Notes under the pieces: model-generated
What the model was told of the DNA's origin: nothing
Databases searched by the model: none
The model's input: the letters and a program-made list of their open reading frames with translations, nothing else
Shown: one piece after another, positions 47,355-57,025 of the stretch
How positions within the stretch are numbered: the stretch's first letter is position 1
How the letters are laid out: each line of letters starts with the position of its first letter
Assembly (NCBI GenBank): GCA_029582165.1
Contig: CM055891.1
Span: 32,156,832 to 32,220,831, forward strand
Direction: 5' to 3'
Length of the DNA stretch: 64,000 nt
Source of the DNA: Portulaca oleracea
Lineage: Eukaryota > Streptophyta > Magnoliopsida > Caryophyllales > Portulacaceae
Made by a program: the position numbers and the translations under genes

Positions 47355-47789
47355 TTAATAAATAGGGTGACCTGTCTTTGCTACCCAGTTTGCCGCGACA
47401 TTTCCTTCACGGTATATATGTTTGAAGATAACTGTCTCGCAATGTTGAATAAACTGTTTTATATATCGAATGATGAATGAAATTTTCCAAGGGATAGCCC
47501 AAGAGTCTTGGAGGGCTTTAATAACCATCAAATTGTCTCCTTCAATAAAAATTTTGCTGAAGCCTTTTTCAATAGCAATCTTCACACCTTCTCTCAGTGC
47601 TCTTGCTTCAGCTTCTAAAATTGATGCATCACCAAAGTTGAAAGCTTGTGCACTAACAAGGATCCCCGCCCAATCACGGATGACCACTCCTCCTGCAGCG
47701 GAATTAGAGGGGAAAGAAGAAGATTTGTGGAGCAAGGAACCATCAAAATTAATTTTGATGAAACCTTGCGGGTGAGTGTTCCACCTCAC
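47355..47789 (-). pseudogene. LINE C-terminal RNase H domain
   Basis: A 144-codon frame with INFDGSLLHKSS (first catalytic Asp), AAGGVVIRDWAG, ILEAEARALREGV (catalytic Glu), FIEGDNLMVIKAL (Asp) and HIYREGNVAANWVAK (His/Asn near the last site). This is the RVT_3-type RNase H usual at the end of plant LINE ORF2. The frame itself is intact and ends in a normal stop, but it is detached from the rest. Confidence 0.88.
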
Positions 47790-47865
47790 AACGGAATTTG
47801 AGGAACGTTTAGGACAACTCCCCCCTAGGGAACAATCAGCCGACAGAAGGGTTCGTCTATTCCAT

Positions 47866-48201
47866 TCAGCAAAAGCTTTTTTTAGCCCGAATGATGGTTA
47901 CTAAGGGGTTGAAAATCTTATTTTCAAACGTTACTTCATTACGATGTTTCCAAATCGTCCAGAGAAGATACATGATTTTCTTTATTTCATGCATAGGTTT
48001 AAGCTTTTTGAATTTCTCTAAGACATCCACTAGGGGCAAAATTCCCCAATCCGGACTTAAGGGTTGAATCCACTTGTGTCTTTGAGCTAGATCCCAAACC
48101 TTTTTAGTAATCCTACATTCCCAGGACAAATGTTGGCTTGATTCTATCTCTTGTAGACAACAAGCACAAATAGGATCAATATTCATCCTTCTCCTTAGCA
48201 C
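47866..48201 (-). pseudogene. LINE zinc-binding (zf-RVT) domain
   Basis: LRRRMNIDPICACCLQE, SSQHLSWECRITKKVW and LWTIWKHRNEVTFE are the C-terminal half of the zf-RVT domain. The N-terminal half (KLDIMPN, WQFFHNA) lies at about 51870-51920 on the other side of the inserted LTR-element fragment. Confidence 0.85.
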
Positions 48202-49422
48202 TGTGGAACACTCTCTCTCATGTGTTTATAATAAATTTGGTGTTCACTCATATGCTTTAAGATTCTCAATTCTCAACTGCTATAGACAAAATATATAAGT
48301 GTCAATCATGAGGACTTTCAAGGATTGTAATCAGGCTTAGATATAGGGTAAGGAGGGAATCATGTCGGAAATATGGAGCTAAATAGCAAAAAACCTAAAG
48401 AGCAACAACACTTCCATAACATGGAATACAACACCTCTTACAACACACCTCAATTAAACACAAAACACATCTCATCAAAGAAAAACTACGAAAGAATCTA
48501 TATAAACTAAATCTCATCATGCTAATCACTTATTATTCAAGACATTTTTTTCTTTCATTTTTGTTTTCACTTATTATTCACTTTTTTCTAATCTAAATTC
48601 TTTTTTTTTTACATTTTTTCCTTTTTTCTTTCAACGAACGGCATGGATACATAAAGAGCAACTCATTTCCCAACAACAATTTACACTCTTCAGATAGGAG
48701 AGGGGATAAATAATCATTAAATACGACATCCCCTCATCAAGAAAACCAACCAACAAAGTCACTAAATAATTAGATTACAAAACTGCCCCCAATTGAATTG
48801 TTGTTCAACTAACTTGGCTAGAAGGTTAGGAATTACAAATAAAACAAGGATATATTAAGTGGGTGAATGAATAAGACAGGAAAAATTGTGCACAGGGCTA
48901 ACAAAAGAAAGTCAAAATGTCAAGTGGCTTTTAGGTTATGTAGCTTCAAAATAACGCCTCAATCATATCAACACAATGCATAAGTCAGATGCAGTTTCAA
49001 GGAGAGTCAAGTCAGTTCTAGATATGCACGCATTGTAAGGTCACACTCAAAACAATATGAGACTATAAAAATGATACATTTTAGGAATTGTTGCTAATCA
49101 TTAAGAACGACATTCCCCTCATCAAGAAAACCAAATAATTAAAAAGGAAAACATAAAAAGAAGAAGAAAAAGAAGATGATGATAAATAAATGTTGGACGC
49201 AAAGTCAAACCAACGACATTGAATGCTAATGCATATCTCATTTTGGTAGATTTTGTATCTTCAACATTTTAATAGAGGTTGTATATTTAATATTTTGATT
49301 TTGATAGAGGTAGTTAGTATCTCCAAAATTTTGACAGTATCTTCAACATCATATCTCGACAACAGTGAGGGCCATTGGAATGTAATGGCAGGATAGATCA
49401 GACATTGTTTCTTCAAAATACT

Positions 49423-50167
49423 TAGGGGCGGAATTAAGGTGGGTTCATGTGGGGTCAAGCGACCCCACTTTTTGAAAATATATATATATTAATGTTTTTG
49501 TACTAAAGTAAATTTACATAATATTAGTTATAATTCATAAAAAGGCATGAAATTTTAATTGTTTGAGCAGTCAGTTAATATTTTTATTATCTAAAACTTT
49601 ATTATGTTCACTTAATTTTAATTTTGTGGAGTGTTAAATATTACTGACGATAGTTTTACTTCTAAGAAAATATGATTTTGTTTATAGATCTATTTTTATT
49701 TTTATTTGTCAAATTTACAAGCATTCTTGAGTCTTTAATTAACTTAGATTAATTTGATTGTTTGTATCAATATCTAGTCGACTTATGTTGCATTTGTTAG
49801 TTATTACTTGTGTTTGTGTTGATTTGTGTTACTATTCTTGACTTTTGTGTATATGAATAATATTTTATGATTATAAAGTTCAAATATTTGAAAATTTTGA
49901 TCATATGTGAATGTGATCCAATTACATGAATTTTGGGTTAGGTGTAACTGTTGAATAATTTTAAATAAGTTAATAGCAACTTTTATTTATGAAAGTTAAA
50001 ATACGGAAATCGAAAAAAAAATTATGTACATTATATATACAATATATTTTATATCATATGATACTTTTTGTATTTAATTTTTAAATTTTTCTAATTAGAT
50101 ATATAGTTTTCAATTACACATCTTTAAATTTTGACCCCTCTAAATTTTGTTCTTGGATTCGTCTCTG
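49423..50167. mobile_element. Non-autonomous hAT element, 745 bp
   Basis: Perfect 8-bp target duplication AAAATACT at 49415-49422 and 50168-50175. Terminal repeats are TAGGGGCGGAATTAAG and the complement of CTTGGATTCGTCTCTG, of the CAGGGGCGGA hAT type. AT-rich inside, no transposase. Confidence 0.85.
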
Positions 50168-50333
50168 AAAATACTAATTTAAGATGTGCTAGCTTAACAT
50201 GTAAAAATTCACCAGGACCATGAGTCCTCGTCTTATATATTCTTCATTGATTCAATTCAGTTTTTATGAACAACGATATGCATTTTAGGGCAAACACAAT
50301 CTTATGTGTCTTGGATTGGTATAAGAATCTATA

Positions 50334-50415
50334 CAACAACCTCCCAGGTGATACGTTTGAGCGTGGTCTGGGGGATCCTAATGTAGGCAGTCTTACCCCC
50401 ATGGCCAAAAGTTCT
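50334..50415 (+). mobile_element. 82-bp retroposed fragment, SINE-like
   Basis: Flanked by a perfect 13-bp repeat ATAAGAATCTATA (50321-50333, 50416-50428). The insert contains GGGGGATCCTAATGTAGGC and AGTCTTACCCCCATGGCC, resembling the tRNA-unrelated body of plant Au-type SINEs. It lacks the A box and a poly tail, so it would be a truncated copy. Confidence 0.55.
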
Positions 50416-50795
50416 ATAAGAATCTATATATTTATATATCAAATTGAAAGGAAAAAAAATTGTATGATTTTTTTATCTTTATTTTTAATTTAGGATTAAA
50501 TGCCAAGATTTTTGAAATGCACACATTTTCACATGTTGAAAGCTCCAAATTAAACCAAATCAAATCCCTCCTTATCTTATTTCATTCTTCCTCCATTCTC
50601 CAAATCAAATGAAATCATCCTTTATTTTATTTTATCCTCTCAATATTCATTAATCCACCACCATAAATAAACCTACCTCCACCACTATAAATACACTCTT
50701 ATTTTCACTCCTTTTCCACACCTCAAAATAATTATAGGAGTATTAACACTAGGTGATTTTACCTCATTCTCCTTCTTCTTATCATCATTTTGCAC

Positions 50796-51017
50796 TCATT
50801 GGAGAAAGTCGATATTGGCATTAAACCGCGCTTTTTCAGCCAAAATATCACGCAGAAACTTCCAGAGAAAAAAAAACTTTTGACGCAAGCAAAGACGATG
50901 ACGTTCAGCCAAGGACTCTGAGCCGTTGATCCAGCGTTCGGCCCACTGTTCCATATCCTTCACGCAATTGACGGTCTCGATTGCTCGGAAAAGCCTCAAT
51001 TCATTCTTGCTAATCAT
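50796..51017 (-). CDS. Short unrecognised reading frame, 73 codons
   Basis: The frame starts [16 protein letters not shown] and continues [36 protein letters not shown]. It is helical and charged, with more protein-like composition than the surrounding AT-rich DNA. It lies just left of the LTR end at 51140-51530 and may belong to that element. I know no family for it; it may not be a gene. Confidence 0.25.
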   Translation of the reverse strand: MISKNELRLFRAIETVNCVKDMEQWAERWINGSESLAERHRLCLRQKFFFLWKFLRDILAEKARFNANIDFLQ

Positions 51018-51139
51018 AATCTAACCCAATTGTTTATGGAAAGAAAAAAAATAAAAAGTAGAAGGAGGGTTAAGAGAAGCCTCTCCGCAAAAACCTAGAG
51101 AAAAAATAATGTAGTATGGAAACTGTTGTTTTTTTCTAA

Positions 51140-51530
51140 TTAAAAACACTAAAACGGATTTATGGGCAACATACACAGGCGTGTGCTTGGGTGTGCGCGT
51201 GCGTTTGGGTGTGCGCCTGTGTTGGAATGTCTGGACTGGCGCACATGTGTGCGCTTGGATGTGCGGGTCTGGAAAAGTGTCCTGTGAGATCCTTCACACA
51301 CTCTGCTCATCCTAGCTTCCCCACGACCTCCTCATCTTTTGTCTAATAATCATTAAAGTACCGCGAATCACCCAAAATTCACCTACAATTGACAAAGTTA
51401 AGTATTTTAGCTACAACAAGCGACGATGAGCTAAATCAAGTCAAATTTGTGCCAAAGTAGGTAAAACACCCCAGAAACAAAGCTAAAAAACCGAGGTTCA
51501 AGGTGGTAAAATCGAGGTTTATCAACCCCC
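51140..51530 (-). repeat. Partial LTR related to Athila, hairpin-rich
   Basis: Ends TTTATCA next to a purine tract (CATGGGGGGT on the minus strand) exactly as at 18511. Two palindromes sit where the Athila LTR has its hairpins: ACACAGGCG/CGCCTGTGT (51173-51181, 51214-51222) and the perfect GCGCACATGTGTGCGC (51239-51254). The outer end of this LTR was not found. Confidence 0.6.
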
Positions 51531-51879
51531 CATGCTTAAACATTGTTTGTCCCCAAGCAAGACTAATCATGAAGTACCGTGGGGGAAAGAGAACCTCAAG
51601 AGGATCATTCCCCCTTTTTGGACAAGGGATAAAATTCAGTGGTTAAGAGCAAAAACATATATTATAGATCACTCGGCAAGGCCCAAATTCAAATCAAAAC
51701 AGAATTGCAGTTCATTTCAAAGATCACAAAGTCAAGTGATAGAAACATTAACTCAATCCAGACCCTACATACAGTTCAAGTTCATTCGAGTGATTGGCGA
51801 ACTAGTTGGAATTGGTATGATCTCACTTTAGGGATGTGGAAGTTAACAGGTTACAACAGATTAGCATTGTGGAAGAACT

Positions 51880-53813
51880 GCCACAAAAAAAAAAAAATTG
51901 GGCATTATATCTAATTTCCAAATCCATCTATATTTTCATTTAGTGTCATCTTTTAGATTTCTAGAAATCCATGTAGCAGTTTTGGTGGAGAAACTTCCGA
52001 GGCTCGTGTACCCCCAACAATAGTCGTCTTCTGAATCTGTAATCGGTAAAGTTATCCTTTGATTTTATTAAGAATCTCTTGATTGTTCAAAACCTGGGCA
52101 ATACTCGGAAAGTTCCAGGCTCGACCTCAATGAAGTGTGCAACAGTTAAATTGATATTCGCTACTTGACTTTCATCAATTTTCAAGTATTCACAGATGGA
52201 AAAATTACCCATCCAATTATCTGTCTAAAAATGAACCTTTTTACCATTCCCAATACGCCACCTAATACCTTTCCTCAAAATTTCTCTACTCTTAAAGGAG
52301 ACTTTTCCAAACAGGTGACTCCCCCGCTTTTTTCCGTATTCTAAAAAATTCCCCTTCTGAAGGTATTTGCTCGTCATTAATTTTACCCAAATACTATCCT
52401 CGTTCTGGAGAATTTTCCAAGCAAGCTTACTTTGGAAAGCTTTATTAACATCTGCCGCACGACGCATACCAAGCCCACCTAAATCTTTTGGTCTACATAC
52501 TTTATCACAGGCAATGAGAGGGAGTCCCCCCTAATTTTCCAAATTTTTCCAGAAGAAATTACTATTAACTCGATCTATAGTATTTATGATCTTAATAGGA
52601 AGAATTGCATTGTATGAGCAAGAATAGATTCAAGATTTGACTGAATTAGAACAGATCTACGAGCTTTTGAAAGATTATTCGATTTCCAACCTTCCATTTT
52701 GTTTGTTGCTTTACCTATAATCTCTGCAAAAGTGGACTCCCTAGCTTTTCCTTGAAATAAGGGGCAACCAAGATACTTTCCCAAAGATTCCCTAAACGGG
52801 ATGTTTAAGATACCACTAATGGACTGCTTCACCCCATTAGGGGTATTTTTCGAAAAAATTAATGAAGATTTACTATAATTGACAAACTGACCTGACACAC
52901 TGCAAAATTCCTCTAGGCATTTCTTAAGATTTAATGTGGCTTGACAAAATAAAAGACTATCATCAGCAAAGAATAAACAAAGGATTGTTGGAGCTCTAGG
53001 GCAGATTTTAATGTCAACACCAGAATTCTTATCTTCCGAAGCTTGGATAAGCATCAAACTGAAAACATTCATACCGATATTAAATAAATATGGGGAGAGC
53101 GGGTCTCATTGTCTAATATCACATTCAGAATTGAAAAAGCCACAGGTAGTATTGTTAATCAGAACCGAGAAAGAGACTATCGAAATGCAAGTTTTAATTA
53201 AACTTACCCATTTATCACAAAAACCAACCTGTCTAAGGCATTCTAAAATAAAGTCTAACTCAATTCTATCGTACGCTTTTTCCAATATCAAGTTTGATGC
53301 CAACCCAAGCCTTTTTCCTTTAGTATGCTTGAATTTATGCATGATTTAGTCAGTTGTAAGAATGTAATCATGAATAAACCTTCCTGGAATGAACGCACTT
53401 TGAAACGAGGATATAAATTTATTCAGAGTTGGTTTCATTCTGGACACTAATAATTTTGAAATTATCTTATGAAACGTAGAACATAGACTAATTGGTCTGA
53501 ATTGGATGGTTCTAACAGGATCATCAACTTTAGGAATTAGCGTGATAAAGGTATGATTGACCTCCCTAAGAAGAATACCTTTTTCAAAGAAGTCTTTGAT
53601 ACAAAGAAATAATTCTGATTTGATAACATCCCAAAATTTTTGGAAAAAACCAGCTCCATAGCCATCTAGGGATAGCAACTGGGCGGATTGGAGACGGGGG
53701 AGTATATCCCCGTCTCCCCGCTCCCAAAACTCATCCCCATCCCCGTCCTCATCCCCGCTTCGAGGAATGATTCTTGCCCCATCCCCAACGGGGATCCAAC
53801 GGGGATTTTTCAA
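51880..53813 (-). pseudogene. LINE reverse transcriptase, degenerate
   Basis: Minus-strand pieces: FFQKFWDVIKSELF, LIPKVDDPVRTIQFRPISL, SAFIPGRFIHDYI, LEKAYDRIELDFI, SVLINN, the catalytic LFFADDSLLFCQA (about 52970), KYLGCPLFQGK, and downstream SKLAWKILQNEDSIW and IRWRIGNGKKVHF. Breaks at about 53345, 53105 and 52490. Left of 52225 further LINE text (WKLDIMPN, WQFFHNA) leads to the insertion site near 51870. Confidence 0.88.
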
Positions 53814-54258
53814 CGCTATCCAAAATCTAACGAAATTTTAATCAGATACGATTTTTAATCGGACTCGGTTTTTAACCTGTTCAAAATACAACGTATCTAA
53901 CTTGCTCAAGCAATAATATATCAAAATCAAACAATAATACATCAAACAATAATACAACGTACTTAAAATTCGAAAATTACTACTTTATCCTTGCTATTAA
54001 TATATATATTGAATTAGAATAAAGGTTATTTGGTAATTTTAAAACTTTCGGGGACGGGGATTCGGGGATAGGGACGGGGAATTTTCCCCGGCGGGGAAAA
54101 TGGGGACGATGATAGGGAAAATTTTGTCCCCGTCCCCGCCCCGTCCCCGAGTGGATTTTGAAAAATCGTTCCCGTCCCCAATGGGGGTGGGGATTTTTCC
54201 CCATAGCGAGGCGGGGCCCCAGCGGGTTCGGGGATTCCCCGCCCCATTGCCATCCCTA
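53667..54258. mobile_element. Non-autonomous hAT element, 592 bp, GC-rich
   Basis: Perfect 8-bp target duplication TAGCCATC at 53659-53666 and 54259-54266. Ends TAGGGATAGCAACTGGGCGG and the complement CCGCCCCATTGCCATCCCTA. The subterminal regions repeat GGGGACGGGGA-type sequence and its complement many times; the middle is AT-rich. Excising it restores the LINE GPDGYG motif. No transposase gene. Confidence 0.92.
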
Positions 54259-54266
54259 TAGCCATC

Positions 54267-55614
54267 TGGGCCTGGAGTTTTATTAGGATTCATACTAAAT
54301 ACTACTTCTTTGATTTCAACTAAGTCAGGACATTTAATAAGATTCTCATTAGTATCTTGATCAATAATCTTTTGTAAGCCAAAATTTGGAAATACCCTAT
54401 CAGCTCTAGCTTGAGATTTAAACCTATCTTGAAAACAAATCAGTTTCCTATTTCATCCATATTATAGAGAATAACATCATCCTAATTCTTTATTTTGGTA
54501 ATGGCAACCTTCTTCCTTTCAGAACGGGCCAATCTCTGAAAATAAGAGGAGTTTCTATATCCATTCACCAACCACTCTTTCCTTGCATATTTTCCCCAAT
54601 ACTTTTGATTGAGCAAAAGCATTTTTTCTTTTTGTTTCACTAATCTTTCTAACCAATTATTCAACCGAAAACTATTAGGTTGTTCTAACAGTTTGTGTTC
54701 CACCTCGAGATTCTCATCTAGTTCATTAGCGATGTTACCAAACGTAGCCTTAGCCCAAGGTCTTAGCTCTTTCTTAAGAGTTTTCAACTTATAGACAAAA
54801 ATTTTAGACCCAACAGAACCTTTCCTCCACACTTCTTTGACTAGAGAATTAGCTTTTTCATAGTTAGACCAAAAATTAAGGAACAGACAATGAGAAGTTT
54901 CTTCCTGTTTTGTCGTACTAACAAATACATGGCAATGATATGAAACAGTAAATTCCCCGTTCCAACTGACACAATCTGAATATATTTCTGCAAAATCTTC
55001 CCTAATTATTGCACGATCTAATTTTTCATAAATCTTGTTTCCATTAATTCTTTTTTTTCCATGAAAAACTTCGACCCATACACACCATAGACTCTCCTTT
55101 TATTGTTCTAAGAAAATTATTGAAATGTTCTAACTTCCTGGGCGACAAGCACACCCCGCCCTTCTTATCCGACAATAGAACCATCTCAATAAAATCACCC
55201 ATTACCATCCAAGGGAGATCATTTTTTTGGTTAAAGAGAAGAAGCTTATTCCAAAAAACATCTTTCTCCATAGATTGGGTAGGCCCATAAACACCCGATA
55301 CAATAACATTCGATCTTTGCGATATATCATGCACAAGAAGATGAATGACTCTTTGATCACTATGTAGAACCACAACTCTGATATTATCATAATTCCAAAG
55401 AGCCCAAATATGTCCAGAATGATTAGAAGGATTTACAATAAATGAATAATAAAATCCAAGCTTGTCTATAATTTTTTTTCGAATTTGCTTCATATAGTCA
55501 TAGCCTCACTGACAAAAATAATATCAAGTCGATGTTTTTTCTTTAGCATAAGTAGTTCTTGGAATTTGTGGGGGGTTTTTTAGCCCCTTGGATGTTCCAA
55601 CTAATGATTATCAT
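54267..55614 (-). pseudogene. LINE endonuclease and linker region, degenerate
   Basis: Opens MIIISWNIQGAKKPP at 55614, a complete endonuclease start (WN motif), with a TAA soon after. It continues HSGHIWALWNYDNIRV, VSGVYGPTQSMEKDVFW and MVMGDFIEMV (GDF with Ile-Glu for Asn-Glu). The linker at 54832-54482 has LRPWAKATFGNIA, QKYWGKYARKEWLVNGYRN and SSYFQRLA. It ends in NPNKTPGPDGY, where the hAT element entered. Confidence 0.85.
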
Positions 55615-57025
55615 TAATACTTGAAAACCATTGGCCAAAGTGTGACTTGTTAGCCCATAAGTAAGTAAAAACTGTGACGAAGGGGCTCTAGCTCACCCGA
55701 CACGATCGTATAAGGTTACAATTCACTCAACACGATCATCCGGGGTGAAGAAGAATTGGGGATCTACTTCCTGTTATCAGCCAAAGAAAACCTGCAATGT
55801 GTTGTTAAACACACAGTTTAGACCTAACATAAGTATGAATCCGAGATTTTTGACGATTTTGACTAACACACATACAGTCAGCAACTAGAAAATTTGTTCC
55901 ATACCAATAGTCACAATTTACTATATTCCCAACGATACAATGGCATCCTGCGGTAATCCTTACTTTAAATTGCCCGTAACCAATTGTATGTGCCATGAAA
56001 TTGGCATTCCACAAGTAGGCCTTGTGTATAAAGTCAACTGACTTTATACATCTCACCTGTAGTTAAAACTGAAATCAATTAAAGACTTCTCAAATGAAAA
56101 CAAAGAATAAGAAAATTTTCCTATTTTAAACCTGTAAACGGTAAAACCGTCGTACCTGATCAATAACTCAAGCACCCTATGTCTATCTTGAATGTGAAAG
56201 CTTTTCCATCTGTCTACTAAGAGCCTATCTCCAAAAAACTTGGCCCATCTAGGAGATTGGAAACTTGAATCACTAAGTCAATAAGACCAATCTCTCCAAA
56301 GAACATCCTTGTCTCTTCCACTATTATGCTCAAAAAATTTCCAGATTACCTCAACATGATTGGAAACGAATAAATTCAATAGAAAACAGGGATAATAGCA
56401 CAGGACAATGCAGAAGCCAGAAAAATGGAAAATCTAGAAAATAATTAAGATTAGTAAATGGTGTTTCTCATGAAGTAACATTGTCTACGTTTAAATCTCC
56501 ACGTTCTAAATTCAAAATAAATAATTTTTCCATTATTTTAAATGCTGACCTTATTTAAATATATTATTAATATTTCATATTAAATAATAATTAACATAAT
56601 TACTTTTTTGGTACAAATACATTTAATCTTTAACTTTATGGTCAAATGGGTCTGCGCATAGGCCAACCCTTATTTTTATTAGAAAACTCTAACCCGATCC
56701 ATTACTAAAAATGGTCGACCTTGACCGGACCCTACCCTACATGATTAATGCCCGACCTGTTGCCCACTCTTACCCACATTTTTTTTTTCCTTTTTTAAAA
56801 AATTGTTTTTTTTAATTTTTTTTTACTAAGGTTGTGAACTTGCCGACTCGGGCAGTGTAGTCTGTAGATCGCGGGAGCTGGTTTGCATCCCAGATCCACT
56901 GCTTCACATCTACACTCAAATCTTCCCCCCAAAATCCGCCATTTTCAGAGCTCCTCACTCGACATCATCATCTTCTTCATCATCATCATCATCATCTTCT
57001 TCTCCTTCTTCTTCGTCACTCAACA
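55615..57025. other. Intergenic; LINE 5' side and RGXT promoter
   Basis: No LINE ORF1 is recognisable in 55615-56500. The 83-codon minus-strand frame at 55805-56056 has Cys and Ile/Val but no domain I know. 56500-56880 is AT-rich. The RGXT 5' UTR probably lies within about 56870-57025 and holds an (ATC)n/(TTC)n microsatellite at about 56964-57016. Confidence 0.6.

Larger units (their letters stand above)
48205..51860 (-). mobile_element. Athila-related LTR-element fragment in permuted order
   Basis: Part B (48205-about 49100) matches the internal tail of the Athila-like element from about 18855 to 19780: CTCATGTGTTT, TCTCAATTCTC, CCTCAATCAT, GCAGTTTCAA, GTTCTAGA. Part A (51531-51857) matches 18512-18860: CATGCT-AAAC, TTGTCCCCAAGCAAG, and at its end ATGTGGAAG. 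An LTR end, TTTATCA, immediately precedes part A at 51530. So the order is B, LTR, A instead of LTR, A, B. Between them lie a hAT element, a small retroposed insert and unassigned sequence. Part B begins and part A ends at TGTGGAA, which the LINE also has at the break. Confidence 0.72.
47229..55614 (-). mobile_element. Second LINE, degenerate, broken by two insertions
   Basis: Minus-strand LINE fragments appear in the right order: endonuclease start at 55614, reverse transcriptase 54266-51880, zinc-binding domain 48201-47866, RNase H 47789-47355, and a poly-T run (the complement of poly-A) at 47229-47238. A hAT element interrupts it at 53667-54258 and a divergent LTR-element fragment at about 48205-51860. 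Net length is about 4 kb. The RNase H domain sets it apart from the LINE at 13941. Many frameshifts and stops. No target-site duplication was found. Confidence 0.88.

Noticed and set aside
55805..56056. 83-codon frame as a LINE ORF1 (gag-like) remnant
   Set aside because: No zinc knuckle or ORF1 motif could be seen, although the position upstream of ORF2 would fit.
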